A stretch of 64,000 nt of DNA from Streptomyces lydicus (GCF_001729485.1 NZ_CP017157.1:3100001-3164000), one strand, 5' to 3'. Shown: positions 24,709 through 34,072, numbered from the stretch's first letter. Notes: generated from the sequence alone by a model not told the origin. Program-made: numbers and translations.

Positions 24709-25209
24709 ATGTCCTTCCTCCGCCGCCGTAGCGCAGCCACGCCCGCCGGTCCAGACTTCGACGTTCTCGCCATGGACCCCGGGGACTGGCCGGGCAACCT
24801 CGGGGCCGGCCTGCTGCCCGCACCCGACGGAAGCTGCCAGGGCGTCTTCCTGCGCTACGACCTGTTCGGCGGCCGCGGACCCGCGATGATCATCGGTAAC
24901 CTGCCCGAGGGCTCCCCGGCCCGCGAGCTCGACGACGACGAGGTGCCCTTCGAGGTCGCCCAGCTGCTCGCGGCGCTCGGCAACGACGAACCGGTGACCG
25001 TCGTGGAGAGCGAGGACACCCCCGTCATGCACGAGGGCAACCTGCTCATCGTCAAGCGCATCAAGTGCTCCGAGAGCCGGATCTCCTGCGCCCAGTTCGA
25101 CCGCAGCGACGGCGTGCTGGTCACCATCGCCAGCTGGGACCGGCCGATCACCGACGACCTCTACGCGCTGCTCAAGCCGCTGCCCGCGGAACTCTTCCAG
25201 CAGGGCTGA
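24709..25209 (+). CDS. Conserved protein of unknown function
   Basis: 166 aa, acidic, with no signal peptide or transmembrane segment and no motif I can assign. It has an orderly alternation of strands and helices (GVFLRYDLFGGRGPAMIIGN, then EVAQLLAALGNDEPVTVVES, later NLLIVKRIKCSESRISCAQF). A TACGAT box ends 6 nt before the ATG and there is no Shine-Dalgarno, which points to a leaderless mRNA and helps fix the start. It is convergent with the wall-hydrolase gene, separated by a strong hairpin. Confidence 0.7.
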   Translation: MSFLRRRSAATPAGPDFDVLAMDPGDWPGNLGAGLLPAPDGSCQGVFLRYDLFGGRGPAMIIGNLPEGSPARELDDDEVPFEVAQLLAALGNDEPVTVVESEDTPVMHEGNLLIVKRIKCSESRISCAQFDRSDGVLVTIASWDRPITDDLYALLKPLPAELFQQG

Positions 25210-25231
25210 GCCGGGCCCCGGCGCCGGCTCA

Positions 25232-25270
25232 CCGGGCGGGCACGCGGCGACCTCGCCCGTGCCCGCCCGG
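25232..25270. terminator. Bidirectional hairpin terminator
   Basis: A perfect 13-bp stem (25232-25244 with 25258-25270; arm CCGGGCGGGCACG) and 13-nt loop between two convergent genes, 22 bp and 17 bp from their stops. Confidence 0.7.
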
Positions 25271-25287
25271 TCGGCGCAGTTCCCTCG

Positions 25288-27294
25288 CTACGAGTCCGAG
25301 TGCCGCACGTCCACGTCGGCAGCGCGCACATAGCCGACCCGGTGCCCCAGCTGGATCTCGTAGTAGACGTCCGCACCGCGGACGATCGCGTGCTTCGAGA
25401 CGTCGAAGGTCGGCGCGTAGAAGTACTCGCTGCTCACCTTCTGCCCGACCGCGTACTTCTGCCCGGCGGCGATCTTGTACGGCAGCGGCGTCACGGCCTG
25501 GTACGGCACCCCGGCCGGGTACGCGTCCTTCTCCGGGTAGGCCCGGCCGTAGACCGGGATCTCCTCGCGGTCCGCCTTCGGGGTCGCGATCAGCCCCTTG
25601 CCGTTCACCGCGGTCCGCGCGCCGTGCGGGTTGCGGAACCACGCCTTCTGCCCGAGGTACCAGATCGCCGTCCAGTCGCCGGACCGGCCCGCCACCGCGA
25701 ACTGCTGGCCCGTCGTGGCCCGGGCACCGGTGTCGTTCACCCCCTCCGTCGTGTCACTGCCGTCCGGGTGCAGCCCGACGTCCCTGACCAGCGGGGCGTT
25801 CTCGCTCGGCGCGGTGTACAGCCGGACCGCCGTGGAACCGTGCGGCGCGCAGGTGTCCCCGGGCTTGTCGCAGCCGGTGTAGGGCGGCTGGTTGCGGTCG
25901 TAGTCGGGGCGGATGGTGACCAGCCCGCCGTGGCTGCCCCCGGCGGAGTGGAACGGCTTGCCCAGCAGGGTGAAGTAGTGCGCCCAGTCCCAGTACGGCC
26001 CGGGATCGGTGTGCATCCCGGGGATCGTGGACGGCGACGTACCGGGCACGTTGTCGTGGCCCAGGATGTGCTGCCGGTCGAGCGGCACGTCGTACTTGCG
26101 GCTCAGGTACTTCACCAGCCGGGCCGAGGCGCGGTACATCGCCTCCGTGTACCAGGCGTCCGGCGAGGCGAGGAAACCCTCGTGCTCGATGCCGACGGAG
26201 TGCGAGTTGATGTACCAGTTGCCCGCGTGCCAGGCGACGTCCTTGGTCGGCACGTGCTGCGCGATCAGCCCGTCCGAGGAGCGGATCGTGTAGTTCCAGG
26301 ACACGTACTTCGGGTCCTTGATCAGCTTCAGGGTGACGTCCCACGACCCCTCGGTGTCATGGATGACGATGACGTCGACCTTCTGGTCCCGGGGGCGTTC
26401 CGCCTTGTCGTGGTTGCCGTAGTCGTTGTCGCCGAACTCCTCGTACGGCGCCGGGACCGACTCGCAGGCGACGTTCCACGGGCACTCCAGCCCGGCGTCG
26501 CCGCTCGGCGCCGCGGCCTTGGTGGCCGGTGTGCCGACACGTTTCCGCTGCGCGGCGTCCGGAGCCAGCCCCGGCGCGGCGGCCAGCGTGACCCGCTGCC
26601 CCGCATCCGTCGTACGGGTCTGACCGTGGCGCATCACCTCGTACACCTCGTCGGCGAAGGCCCGGCCGCCCAGCGCACTGTCCTGACCGCCGTAGCGGGC
26701 CACCGCCGCGTACCACCGCGCCGGATCGCCACTCGCCGCCAGCCCCAGCTTGCGCTGTTCGGCGGCCAGCAGCGCCGCCCCGCCCAGCACGTTCGCCGCC
26801 GGGTCGGTGCGCAGCTTCCCGGCGGGCAGCCCGGTCAGCCGGGCGGCCGCGCCCAAGGTCCGCAGCCGGGCCGGAAGTTCGGCCGGCAGCACGGCCCGCC
26901 GCGCCGCGCCGTGCGGCACCGGCTTGCGGCCGCGCGAGGAGTCGCCGCGGGCGTCCTCGTCGCCCGCACTGAACTCCGGCGCCCGTGCCAGCGCCGTACG
27001 GGCATCCGTCAGATGCATCGGGCCGTAGCCCCCCGACACACTGGGCGCGCCGCCGTGGCCGTCCCAGCGGGACTCCAGATACGAGACGCCGAGCAGCACA
27101 CTGCGCGGCACGTGGAAACGGGCGGCGGCCTCGGTGAAGGCCCGCTGCAACCGGTCCGCCCGGGGCTGCCCGGCGCTCGCGGACGGCGCTCCCGAGAGCG
27201 GCAGCAGCAGCATCGCCGCCGCGAGGGCGGTGGTGGATCTGCGCAGGGCGGGGCGGGGCGTTCTCTTCTCGTCTTCCGGGGCGGATCCTCGCAA
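25288..27294 (-). CDS. Secreted two-domain peptidoglycan hydrolase (lysozyme-like plus amidase)
   Basis: 668 aa. After a signal peptide (RRSTTALAAAMLLLPLSG, cleavage near SASAG) comes a lysozyme/transglycosylase-like module: VPRSVLLGVSYLESRWD with the probable catalytic Glu, and GGYGPMHL. A central N-acetylmuramoyl-L-alanine amidase (Amidase_2/PGRP) follows: VIVIHDTEGSWD with the first zinc His, WNYTIRSSDG, VAWHAGNWYIN, SVGIEHEG and GHDNVPG. The C-terminal 230 residues look like SH3-type wall-binding repeats. It would cleave both glycan strands and the stem-peptide bond. A TTG start at 27294 is proposed because GGAGG lies 5 nt upstream; the frame continues further but without a site or a sensible signal peptide. 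Confidence 0.85.
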   Translation of the reverse strand: MRGSAPEDEKRTPRPALRRSTTALAAAMLLLPLSGAPSASAGQPRADRLQRAFTEAAARFHVPRSVLLGVSYLESRWDGHGGAPSVSGGYGPMHLTDARTALARAPEFSAGDEDARGDSSRGRKPVPHGAARRAVLPAELPARLRTLGAAARLTGLPAGKLRTDPAANVLGGAALLAAEQRKLGLAASGDPARWYAAVARYGGQDSALGGRAFADEVYEVMRHGQTRTTDAGQRVTLAAAPGLAPDAAQRKRVGTPATKAAAPSGDAGLECPWNVACESVPAPYEEFGDNDYGNHDKAERPRDQKVDVIVIHDTEGSWDVTLKLIKDPKYVSWNYTIRSSDGLIAQHVPTKDVAWHAGNWYINSHSVGIEHEGFLASPDAWYTEAMYRASARLVKYLSRKYDVPLDRQHILGHDNVPGTSPSTIPGMHTDPGPYWDWAHYFTLLGKPFHSAGGSHGGLVTIRPDYDRNQPPYTGCDKPGDTCAPHGSTAVRLYTAPSENAPLVRDVGLHPDGSDTTEGVNDTGARATTGQQFAVAGRSGDWTAIWYLGQKAWFRNPHGARTAVNGKGLIATPKADREEIPVYGRAYPEKDAYPAGVPYQAVTPLPYKIAAGQKYAVGQKVSSEYFYAPTFDVSKHAIVRGADVYYEIQLGHRVGYVRAADVDVRHSDS

Positions 27295-27526
27295 AACATC
27301 CTCCTCGAGCCGGGCCGAGCCGGACGGTGTGACGATGGACGAGCAAACGGCCGTGCGGGGTGGACCCGAGAGTAGATCCCCCGTCGGGTCCGGAGCCATA
27401 CGTGTGCCGACGATCCGTCAATCACCGTTGCCGGGTCGGGACGCCGCATGTCAGGGCATCTCCCGAGGAGTCTTCCCGGACCCGCGCCGGGCCTGCGAGG
27501 CGTCAGTGGAATGGACCAATGAACGG

Positions 27527-27595
27527 GTGCGGGGCAGGGCGTGTCCACCGGCCCGGGACGCCCCGGACATCCGATGGACACGCCCTGCCCCGCAC
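27527..27595. terminator. Long 21-bp inverted repeat
   Basis: A perfect 21-bp inverted repeat (27527-27547 with 27575-27595; outer part GTGCGGGGCAGG) flanks a 27-nt partly self-complementary loop. It lies between two minus-strand genes, about 90 bp past the stop of the phosphotransferase gene. It can act as a second-stage terminator; its length also recalls the ends of a miniature transposable element. The remainder of 27295-27526 shows nothing beyond the promoter expected for the wall hydrolase. Confidence 0.5.
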
Positions 27596-27606
27596 GGCGC
27601 ACAAGG

Positions 27607-27643
27607 GTGAGCGGCGCGTCCCGTCACCGGGCGCGCCGCTCAC
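27607..27643 (-). terminator. Hairpin terminator of the phosphotransferase gene
   Basis: GTGAGCGGCGCG and CGCGCCGCTCAC pair perfectly around 13 nt, about 40 bp beyond the minus-strand stop codon at 27684. Confidence 0.6.
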
Positions 27644-27683
27644 AATCCCCCCTCGGGAGCCCTCGCGCTCCCGTGTCCGGCGG

Positions 27684-28817
27684 TCAGCGGGTGCCGACCG
27701 CCGCCCGTACCGCACGACGCGCCATCTGGCAGTCGTCGTGCAGCCGGCGGAGGAGCAGCCGCTGCTCCTCGCCCGCCGCGGGCACCCCGGGTTGTCCCGG
27801 ACCCGGTGCGCCCGTCGGCGTGGGCTCGCGCATGGTCCGCTGGACCGCGGTCTCGTACCGCCGGATCTCGCGGGTCAGGATCAGCATCAGATTCACCAGG
27901 AAGGCGTCCCGGGAGGCCGGGCCCGCGTTCTGGGCGAGCTGGCTGATCTGACGGCGCGCCACCGGGGCGTCGCCGAGCACCGACCAGAGCGTCGCGAGGT
28001 CGTAGCCCGGCAGGTACCAGCCGGCGTTGTCCCAGTCCAGCAGCACCGGGCCCGCGGGGGACAGCAGGACGTTGTTCAGCAGGGCGTCACCGTGGCAGAA
28101 CTGACCCTGCACGTGCGACAGGCCGTGCATCAGCTTCTGCAGATCGCCCAGGTCCCGGTCGGTCAGCAGCCCCAGGTCGTGGTACCGGCCGATCCGTCCC
28201 GCGTAGTCCAGCGGCGCGTCGAACAGCCCGGCCGGCGGACGCCAGCGGTTGAGCTGGCAGATCGCGCCGAGCGCGGCCCGTACGTCCGCACGGGGAGGCG
28301 CCTCGGCCGGGTGCCGCGTCATGGCCGCGACCCGGCCGGGCATCCGCTCCACGATCAGCGTGCAGTTGTCGGGATCGGCCGCCACCAGCCGCGGCACCCG
28401 AACCGGCGGACGATGCCGGACGAATGCGCGGTATGCGCTTATTTCCTGCCGGAACCTTTCCGCCCATCCCGGGGAGTGGTCCAGTAAACACTTGGCCACC
28501 GCGGTCATACGGCCGGTCGTGCCGACCAGAAGGACGGCTCTGCCGCTCCGGCGCAGCACCTGCACGGGGTTGAACTCCGGACAGATGCGGTGCACCGAGG
28601 CGACCGCGGCGCGCAGCTGGGCGCCCTGGGGCCCGGACAAGTCGAGTCTCCCGCTGAGCGGTTGGGCGCCCGTCCCCTGTGCCCGCCGGGCCCGGCCGCC
28701 GGCGAGACCGGGGACCGCCCCCGCGGAGGGAGAGGGGGCGAGATACGGTCCGCTGCCCGTCGGGTGCGGGCGGTGCGGCCGGGTGGGGGCGGTCACGGCG
28801 GACGATGCTGCGTACAT
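27684..28817 (-). CDS. APH-type phosphotransferase
   Basis: 377 aa with a kinase-like fold of the aminoglycoside/choline phosphotransferase family: [18 protein letters not shown] contains the HGDxxxxN catalytic Asp region and VLLDWDNAG the metal-binding Asp. The N-terminal 70 residues are low-complexity and rich in Pro/Gly/Arg, and the C-terminus carries another Pro-rich stretch before a basic helix. Substrate is unknown; resistance should not be assumed, as most such chromosomal genes phosphorylate small metabolites. ATG at 28817 is the start nearest to the divergent promoter region; no good Shine-Dalgarno is seen. It is divergent from nsdA. Confidence 0.75.
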   Translation of the reverse strand: MYAASSAVTAPTRPHRPHPTGSGPYLAPSPSAGAVPGLAGGRARRAQGTGAQPLSGRLDLSGPQGAQLRAAVASVHRICPEFNPVQVLRRSGRAVLLVGTTGRMTAVAKCLLDHSPGWAERFRQEISAYRAFVRHRPPVRVPRLVAADPDNCTLIVERMPGRVAAMTRHPAEAPPRADVRAALGAICQLNRWRPPAGLFDAPLDYAGRIGRYHDLGLLTDRDLGDLQKLMHGLSHVQGQFCHGDALLNNVLLSPAGPVLLDWDNAGWYLPGYDLATLWSVLGDAPVARRQISQLAQNAGPASRDAFLVNLMLILTREIRRYETAVQRTMREPTPTGAPGPGQPGVPAAGEEQRLLLRRLHDDCQMARRAVRAAVGTR

Positions 28818-29020
28818 GGGTGAGACAGATCCCTTCGTGCGCCGACGAGTTTGTGTGCGCTCCCGGCCCGGTGGGGGGAACCCGTGAACGAGCCCCGTGC
28901 AGGAGGCCGATCCAGGGTCCCTGTGAAGGGCGCGCACCCTGGGGAATGCGGTCCCGCCACCAGGCCGGGGGCGGCATATCTACAGAACACGGGGCTGCGG
29001 GTGGCAGACCATCTGGCGCA

Positions 29021-29040
29021 CCCTGGCGAACCCTGGCGAA
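29021..29040. repeat. Direct repeat in the nsdA upstream region
   Basis: CCCTGGCGAA is present twice in tandem, with a related CTGGCGCA just before, inside the 285-bp region between the phosphotransferase gene and nsdA. It may be a regulator binding site. Confidence 0.4.
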
Positions 29041-29102
29041 TGGTCGCAGCCCATGTCACCGGCCGTTACTGTCAACTCAGTCGAGGAACCTGGGGGCTTG
29101 AC

Positions 29103-30632
29103 GTGGACAGGCAGCCGAACACCCGTCTCGCGGACCTTTTCGGCCTGGCCGGCTGGTCCAAAGGAGAGCTGGCGAGACTCGTGAACCGGCAGGCGGCGGC
29201 CATGGGCCATCCGCAGCTGGCGACCGACACCTCGCGGGTACGGCGCTGGATCGACATGGGGGAGACCCCCCGCGATCCGGTGCCCCAGGTCCTGGCTTCC
29301 CTGTTCACCGAGCGCCTCGGCCGTGTCGTAACCATCGAGGACCTCGGGTTCGCAAGAACCGGTCGCTCGGGGAAACGGCAGGCCATGGACGGTCTGCCGT
29401 GGGCTCCCGAACGGACCGCCGCGGTCCTCACGGAATTCACGGGAATGGACCTCATGCTCAACCGACGCGGCTTGGTGGGTGCGGGCGCTGCGCTCGCCGC
29501 GGGCTCCGCACTCACCGGCGCCATGCACGACTGGCTGCACACCGATCCTGTCCCCGCCGGCGCCCCACGCCACGACGCCCCGTTCGCTTCCGACTCCTTC
29601 GACGAATTCGACCAGATCGGCCTCGACCGTTACGAGGCGGCCCCCGTGGGGTCGCAGGAAATCGACGCGCTGGAGCGCTCGGTGGAGGTCTTCCGCGCCT
29701 GGGACGCGGCCCGCGGCGGCGGGCTCCAGCGCAAGGCCGTGGTGGGCCAGCTCAACGAGGTGGGCGGCATGCTCGCCTACCGCCACCCCGACCACCTCCA
29801 GCGCAGGCTCTGGGGGGTGGCCGCCAACCTGGCGGTGCTGGCCGGCTGGATGTCCCATGACGTGGGCCTGGAGCCCACCGCCCAGAAGTACTTCATCATC
29901 GCCGCGCACGCGGCCCGGGAGGGCGGCGACCGCCCGCGGGCCGGGGAGGCGCTCTCCCGGGCCGCCCGTCAGATGGTCCATCTGGGCCGCCCCGACGACG
30001 CGCTGGACCTGATGAAGCTGGCCAAGTCCGGCTCCGGCGAGGAGACCCTGCCGCGCACCCGCGCCATGCTGCACACCGTCGAGGCATGGGCCCAGGCGTC
30101 CAAGGGGCACGGCCAGGCGATGCGGCGCACACTGGGTGAGGCGGAGGAGCTGTTCGTCTCGGACAAGGGCGACGTCCCGCCGCCGTGCTGGATGCAGATG
30201 TTCGACGAGGCGGACCTGCACGGCATGCAGGCGCTGGCCTTCCGCACCCTCGCCGATCACGACCCGTCCGCCGCGAAGATCGCCCAACACCACGCCAAGA
30301 AGGCACTTGAGCTGCGCGAAGGCGGCCGCCAACGGTCGCAGATCTTCGACTACATCTCCATGGCGTCGGCCTGCTTCATCGGCGACGACCCCGAACAGGC
30401 CGACCGCTACGCCCGGCTCGCGCTGGTGTCCATCGGCGAGAACTCCTCCCACCGGACCTGGGACCGGCTCCGCGAAATGTTCCGTCTCACGGGGCAGTAC
30501 GCGAACTACGCCAAGATCCAGGACCTGCGCGAGGAGATCCAGCATGTCCTGCCGAGGGCGAAGCCCAAGACCAAGGGGTCCGGGCTCGGACCGGGACTCG
30601 GATCGGCACTCGACAAGAACTTCTCGGTCTGA
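29103..30632 (+). CDS. nsdA: NsdA, negative regulator of development and antibiotic production
   Basis: 509 aa. The protein starts (V/M)DRQPNTRLADLFGLAGWSKG and continues with MGETPRDPVPQVLASLFTERLG, TEFTGMDLMLNRRGLVGAGA and AWDAARGGGLQRKAVVGQLN, which I recognise as the Streptomyces NsdA sequence; S. coelicolor nsdA mutants overproduce actinorhodin and sporulate more. The N-terminal part has an XRE-like helical region and the rest is a TPR-like helical array, so it probably binds protein partners or DNA together with a partner. GTG at 29103 has a G-run about 6 nt upstream and gives the conserved N-terminus; the frame is open for 84 more upstream codons that lack conservation-like character. 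It is transcribed alone. Confidence 0.85.
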   Translation: MDRQPNTRLADLFGLAGWSKGELARLVNRQAAAMGHPQLATDTSRVRRWIDMGETPRDPVPQVLASLFTERLGRVVTIEDLGFARTGRSGKRQAMDGLPWAPERTAAVLTEFTGMDLMLNRRGLVGAGAALAAGSALTGAMHDWLHTDPVPAGAPRHDAPFASDSFDEFDQIGLDRYEAAPVGSQEIDALERSVEVFRAWDAARGGGLQRKAVVGQLNEVGGMLAYRHPDHLQRRLWGVAANLAVLAGWMSHDVGLEPTAQKYFIIAAHAAREGGDRPRAGEALSRAARQMVHLGRPDDALDLMKLAKSGSGEETLPRTRAMLHTVEAWAQASKGHGQAMRRTLGEAEELFVSDKGDVPPPCWMQMFDEADLHGMQALAFRTLADHDPSAAKIAQHHAKKALELREGGRQRSQIFDYISMASACFIGDDPEQADRYARLALVSIGENSSHRTWDRLREMFRLTGQYANYAKIQDLREEIQHVLPRAKPKTKGSGLGPGLGSALDKNFSV

Positions 30633-30859
30633 AGCGCCCTACGAGAGCTCCGGCACCGCTCGGGCCGGAGACACCCGAGGTGACGGGCAGTCATGTCCCG
30701 GTGTGCGGACGGACATCCGTATGCCCACCACGGCACATGGCGAGCCGTCACACCTCAAGGAACTGTCGTCTCTTGCCACCACGGACGGGCTCCGACCGCA
30801 TGCCGTCGGGGCGGCCGGCATCGGATGCGCCGGACCGCCCTCAGCTGACGTGCCCGGTG

Positions 30860-32326
30860 TCAGTCGCCGACCCTGGCGACCAGCACGCAGGCGTCGTCCT
30901 CCCGTTCGGCGCTGCCGAACTCCTCGACGACGATGCGGACGGTGTCCTGTGCACTGCGGGCCGCGGCGAACCGCGGCGCCAGGGCGAGGAGCCGCTCGGC
31001 ACCCTCATGGGCGGCCCCGGCATCGTGCGAACGGCGGGGGACAAGGCCGTCGGTGTGCAGGATCAACAGGTCGCCCGGCTCCAGTCGCTCGGTGTGCTGG
31101 GTGTAGGCCGCACCTGAGGTCGCCCCCAGCAGCACGCCCTCGGGCGGATCCAGCGCGCGCCCCGTGCCGCCGCGGAACAGCAGCGGTGCGGGGTGCCCCG
31201 CCTGAGCCCACTCCAGCGTGCGGGTCACCGGGTCGAACCGGCCGCACACCGCGCTCCCGAGCGCCGGCTGGGCGGCGGTGTCCAGGAGCTGGTTGAGGAA
31301 CGCCATCAGCGGCCCCGGCCGGTGTCCGGCGACGGCCATACCGCGCAGCGCGCCGAGCACCATCGCCATCCCGGACGTGGCGGTGACGCCGTGCCCGGTG
31401 AGGTCGCCGACGCTCAACAGCGTTGTCCCGTCGGGGAGTTGCAGCGCGTCGTACCAGTCGCCGCCGATCAGTGCGCTGGTGCCGGACGGCAGGTAGTGCC
31501 CGGCCAGATCCAGGGCGACCGGGCCGCCCTGCGGGAACCGCAGGGAGCCGCGCCACGGCGGCAGCACGGCCTCCTGCAGCTCGACCGCAAGCCGGTGCTC
31601 GGTCTGCGCGATCTGCCGCTCGCGGTGCAGCGAGTCACGGGTCTCGCGCACCGCCTGCTGGCTCCGGCGCAGCTCGCTGACGTCGCGCAGCACGGCCCAC
31701 ATGCACGCGGTGCTGCCGTCGGCGTCGAGCACCGGCTCGCCCACCATGTGCACCGTGCGCAGACTCGCGTCCGGCCGCACGATGCGGAACTCGCCGTCGA
31801 TCGGCCGGCCGTCCACCAGGCAGTCGGTGACCATCGCGGCCAGCCCCTCCTGGTCCTCCGCGAGGACCAGCGACGGCAGCTCGTCCAGGGTCAGCGGGCC
31901 CTCGGAGGGGTCCCGGCCGAAGATGGCGAACAGCTCGTCGGACCAGCTGACCTCGTCGGTGAGCAGGTTCCACTCCGCGCTGCCCACCCGGCGCAGCAGG
32001 GCGCCGCGCTCGTGCGGTGCCGGCTCGGGCGGGGCCGGCGGCAGCTCGTCGACCGGATCCGGGGCGTCGTCACTCTCGGTGGGCAGGCCCTCTCTCAGCT
32101 GATCGAGATGGCCCCCGAGGTCGTCGAGGTGGTGCACGGCGAGGTCGCACAGCGCCCGCTGCCAGCGCAGCTGCGGGTCGGTGGCGAGGCCGGTGTCCAC
32201 TGCGGACTCCCGGCGCACCGCGTCGAGACCGCCGCGCAGGCGGCGCGCCTGCGTGATGAGGGCCTCGACCGTGTCGCGCTCGGGAGGCCGGTCGGCTGGG
32301 TGGTCCGCGAAGAGGGGGGACGGCAT
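30860..32326 (-). CDS. PAS-domain SpoIIE-type PP2C phosphatase
   Basis: 488 aa. A helical N-terminal segment with a paired-helix feature (residues 12-80) and an acidic Pro linker precede a PAS domain (about 112-225, SAEWNLLTDEVSWSDELFAIFG) and a C-terminal SpoIIE-like PP2C phosphatase (about 250-488) with metal ligands in ALIGGDWYDA (Asp290) and VGDLTGHG (Asp308) and the closing HTDGLVPRR and DDACVLVAR motifs. Such proteins dephosphorylate anti-anti-sigma factors and so release sigma factors in response to a PAS-sensed signal. No HATPase anti-sigma domain is fused. The ATG at 32326 has CGGAG 6-7 nt upstream and is preferred to upstream in-frame codons. Confidence 0.85.
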   Translation of the reverse strand: MPSPLFADHPADRPPERDTVEALITQARRLRGGLDAVRRESAVDTGLATDPQLRWQRALCDLAVHHLDDLGGHLDQLREGLPTESDDAPDPVDELPPAPPEPAPHERGALLRRVGSAEWNLLTDEVSWSDELFAIFGRDPSEGPLTLDELPSLVLAEDQEGLAAMVTDCLVDGRPIDGEFRIVRPDASLRTVHMVGEPVLDADGSTACMWAVLRDVSELRRSQQAVRETRDSLHRERQIAQTEHRLAVELQEAVLPPWRGSLRFPQGGPVALDLAGHYLPSGTSALIGGDWYDALQLPDGTTLLSVGDLTGHGVTATSGMAMVLGALRGMAVAGHRPGPLMAFLNQLLDTAAQPALGSAVCGRFDPVTRTLEWAQAGHPAPLLFRGGTGRALDPPEGVLLGATSGAAYTQHTERLEPGDLLILHTDGLVPRRSHDAGAAHEGAERLLALAPRFAAARSAQDTVRIVVEEFGSAEREDDACVLVARVGD

Positions 32327-32647
32327 GACGTACTCCGTGATCAGGCGGCGCCGGGCTGAAGGGCCGGTTACGACTGTTGCACAGGCAGCGACCCTGCGTA
32401 AGGGATTTGGCACTACCCGATACGGTGGTGCACCTGGCATATGCCACTGGCTGCCCCCTGGCATACCGGCCGGGACCTGCGGAATGACAGCTTCCAGGCT
32501 AGGCTTCGGCCGCCGCACTGCATGCATTCCCGCCGATTCCACAGGGTTGACGAGGGATACCGTGCATACGGCCCGTGATCACCGGCAAGAATGCCGGTCA
32601 GCGGAAATCCCGTTGCCAGCCTGTCCCCCGCACCGGATGCTGACCTC
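32327..32647. promoter_or_regulatory. Divergent control region with CTGGCA repeats
   Basis: This 321-bp region between the phosphatase and HEAT-repeat genes holds a 12-bp perfect palindrome TGGCATATGCCA (32435-32446), and further TGGCA half-sites at about 32408 and 32461. A TAGGCT box near 32504-32509 could be a -10 for the plus-strand gene. It is the most AT-rich part of the neighbourhood, as expected for promoters. Confidence 0.5.
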
Positions 32648-34072
32648 ATGTTCGATCCAGACATAGCGCCCAGTGGCACCCTGCTCGGCCTCCTTCAGCG
32701 AGGCCGCGGCGACGGGACCCTGCATGCCCTCGCGGCGCCGCGGGCCGAGGCGCTCGCGGCACTCAACGACTGCGTGCTGCGCGACCCCCGGCGCGACTGG
32801 CAGGTGGAGAACCGCTCGCTGTACTACGCCCGCCTGTACATGCAGCTCGACGGCGGCCTGGAGGAGATCGAACGCCACCTCTTCCACCCCGACGACCTCG
32901 TGGACACGGGGGAGGAGCGCACCGGCCTCGCCCTCGCCGTCCTCGGCCACCTCGCCGCGTACGGCAGGGACGCCGCCCGACTGCTGCTGCGCAGCTACGC
33001 CGCGGCCGGCAGCAACTGGCGCTGGGCCCTGGACGAGCTCGCTCTGCGTGACGACGACGCCGGGCTGATGACCCTCGCCCCCGCCGTGCTCGCCCGCTTC
33101 CCCGCGACCGAGCAGGGCGAGGCCGAGCTGGCCGCCGCCGTCCGGGACGCCTTCGAGCCCCGCCCGTGGCGGCTGTGGGCCGAGGACCCCCGTTACGGCG
33201 CCCGCCTGTCCGCCGCCGGGGAGCAGGGCTCCTTCGACCGCTGGCAGCGGCAGCTGCGGCCCCGCGGGCCACGCCCCGGCTGGAGCGTGACCGAGGTCCT
33301 GCAGTGGGCCCAGGAAGGGCACGACGCGGAGCCCGCGGAGCACCGGCACCTCGCCGCGGCCCGGTGCCTGGGCGCCCTGGCCGCCCCCGAGGACCGCCCC
33401 GAGCTGCTGCGGGCCGCCCGCAGCGGACCGGACGCGGCCCGTGCGGCCGCGCTCCACCACCTCGCCGAACGCGGCGATCCCGACGCCCTCGACCTGATCG
33501 AGGACGCGGCCACCTGCCCCTTCTCCTCCGAGCCGCTGGTCTCCGCGGCGCTCGCGTCCTTCGAGCGGATGCGCAGCGTCGCCGCCGTCGAGCGGGCCCG
33601 CGGCTGGGCGCCGCGCGCGGACCGGCTGGGTGCGTCCGCCGCCGCGGTCCTCGCCCGCCGCGGCGCGCAGCGGGACGCCGAGCTGGTGCTGGCCGCGCTG
33701 CGCCGCACGGTCCGTGCGGAGGGTCCGGACACGGACGGCCTGTGGGAGCTGGTCGACGGCGCCGGCCGCCTCGGCGTCGCCTGCGCGGCCCCCGTACTGC
33801 GGCACGTCTACCGCGAGACCTCCTCCTCCCACCTCCGCGGCCGGGCCGCCGCCGCGCTCGCCGCCACGGACCCGGGCTTCGCAGCCGGCTTCGCCGTCGA
33901 GTGCCTCTGGGACTGCGAGGAGACCACCCGCGAGCTGGCCGCCCGGCACGCGGCCACCGGCGACGTCCGGGTCGTCGAACAACTCCGCCGGCTCGCCGCC
34001 GACCCGGCCGAGGAGGCCGAGGTACAGACGGCCGTCCGCAGCAGATTCGGACCGGACGCCTCGGCGGTGTGA
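32648..34072 (+). CDS. HEAT-repeat protein of unknown function
   Basis: 474 aa, all-helical, with Ala/Leu/Arg-rich HEAT- or armadillo-like repeats through most of its length (for example RPELLRAARSGPDAARAAAL, then HLRGRAAAALAATDPGFAAG). It begins with IAPSGTLLGLLQRGRG and has no membrane segment. HEAT arrays bind proteins; conserved Streptomyces homologues exist but without known role. ATG at 32648 is chosen over 32591 since the first 19 codons of the longer form look non-conserved in character; neither has a good ribosome site. It is divergent from the PP2C phosphatase gene and may be its functional partner, which is inference only. Confidence 0.75.
   Translation: MFDPDIAPSGTLLGLLQRGRGDGTLHALAAPRAEALAALNDCVLRDPRRDWQVENRSLYYARLYMQLDGGLEEIERHLFHPDDLVDTGEERTGLALAVLGHLAAYGRDAARLLLRSYAAAGSNWRWALDELALRDDDAGLMTLAPAVLARFPATEQGEAELAAAVRDAFEPRPWRLWAEDPRYGARLSAAGEQGSFDRWQRQLRPRGPRPGWSVTEVLQWAQEGHDAEPAEHRHLAAARCLGALAAPEDRPELLRAARSGPDAARAAALHHLAERGDPDALDLIEDAATCPFSSEPLVSAALASFERMRSVAAVERARGWAPRADRLGASAAAVLARRGAQRDAELVLAALRRTVRAEGPDTDGLWELVDGAGRLGVACAAPVLRHVYRETSSSHLRGRAAAALAATDPGFAAGFAVECLWDCEETTRELAARHAATGDVRVVEQLRRLAADPAEEAEVQTAVRSRFGPDASAV

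Noticed and set aside
27684..28817. Antibiotic-resistance kinase
   Set aside because: Only the general APH fold is visible; nothing ties it to a specific antibiotic, and most such chromosomal genes are not resistance genes.
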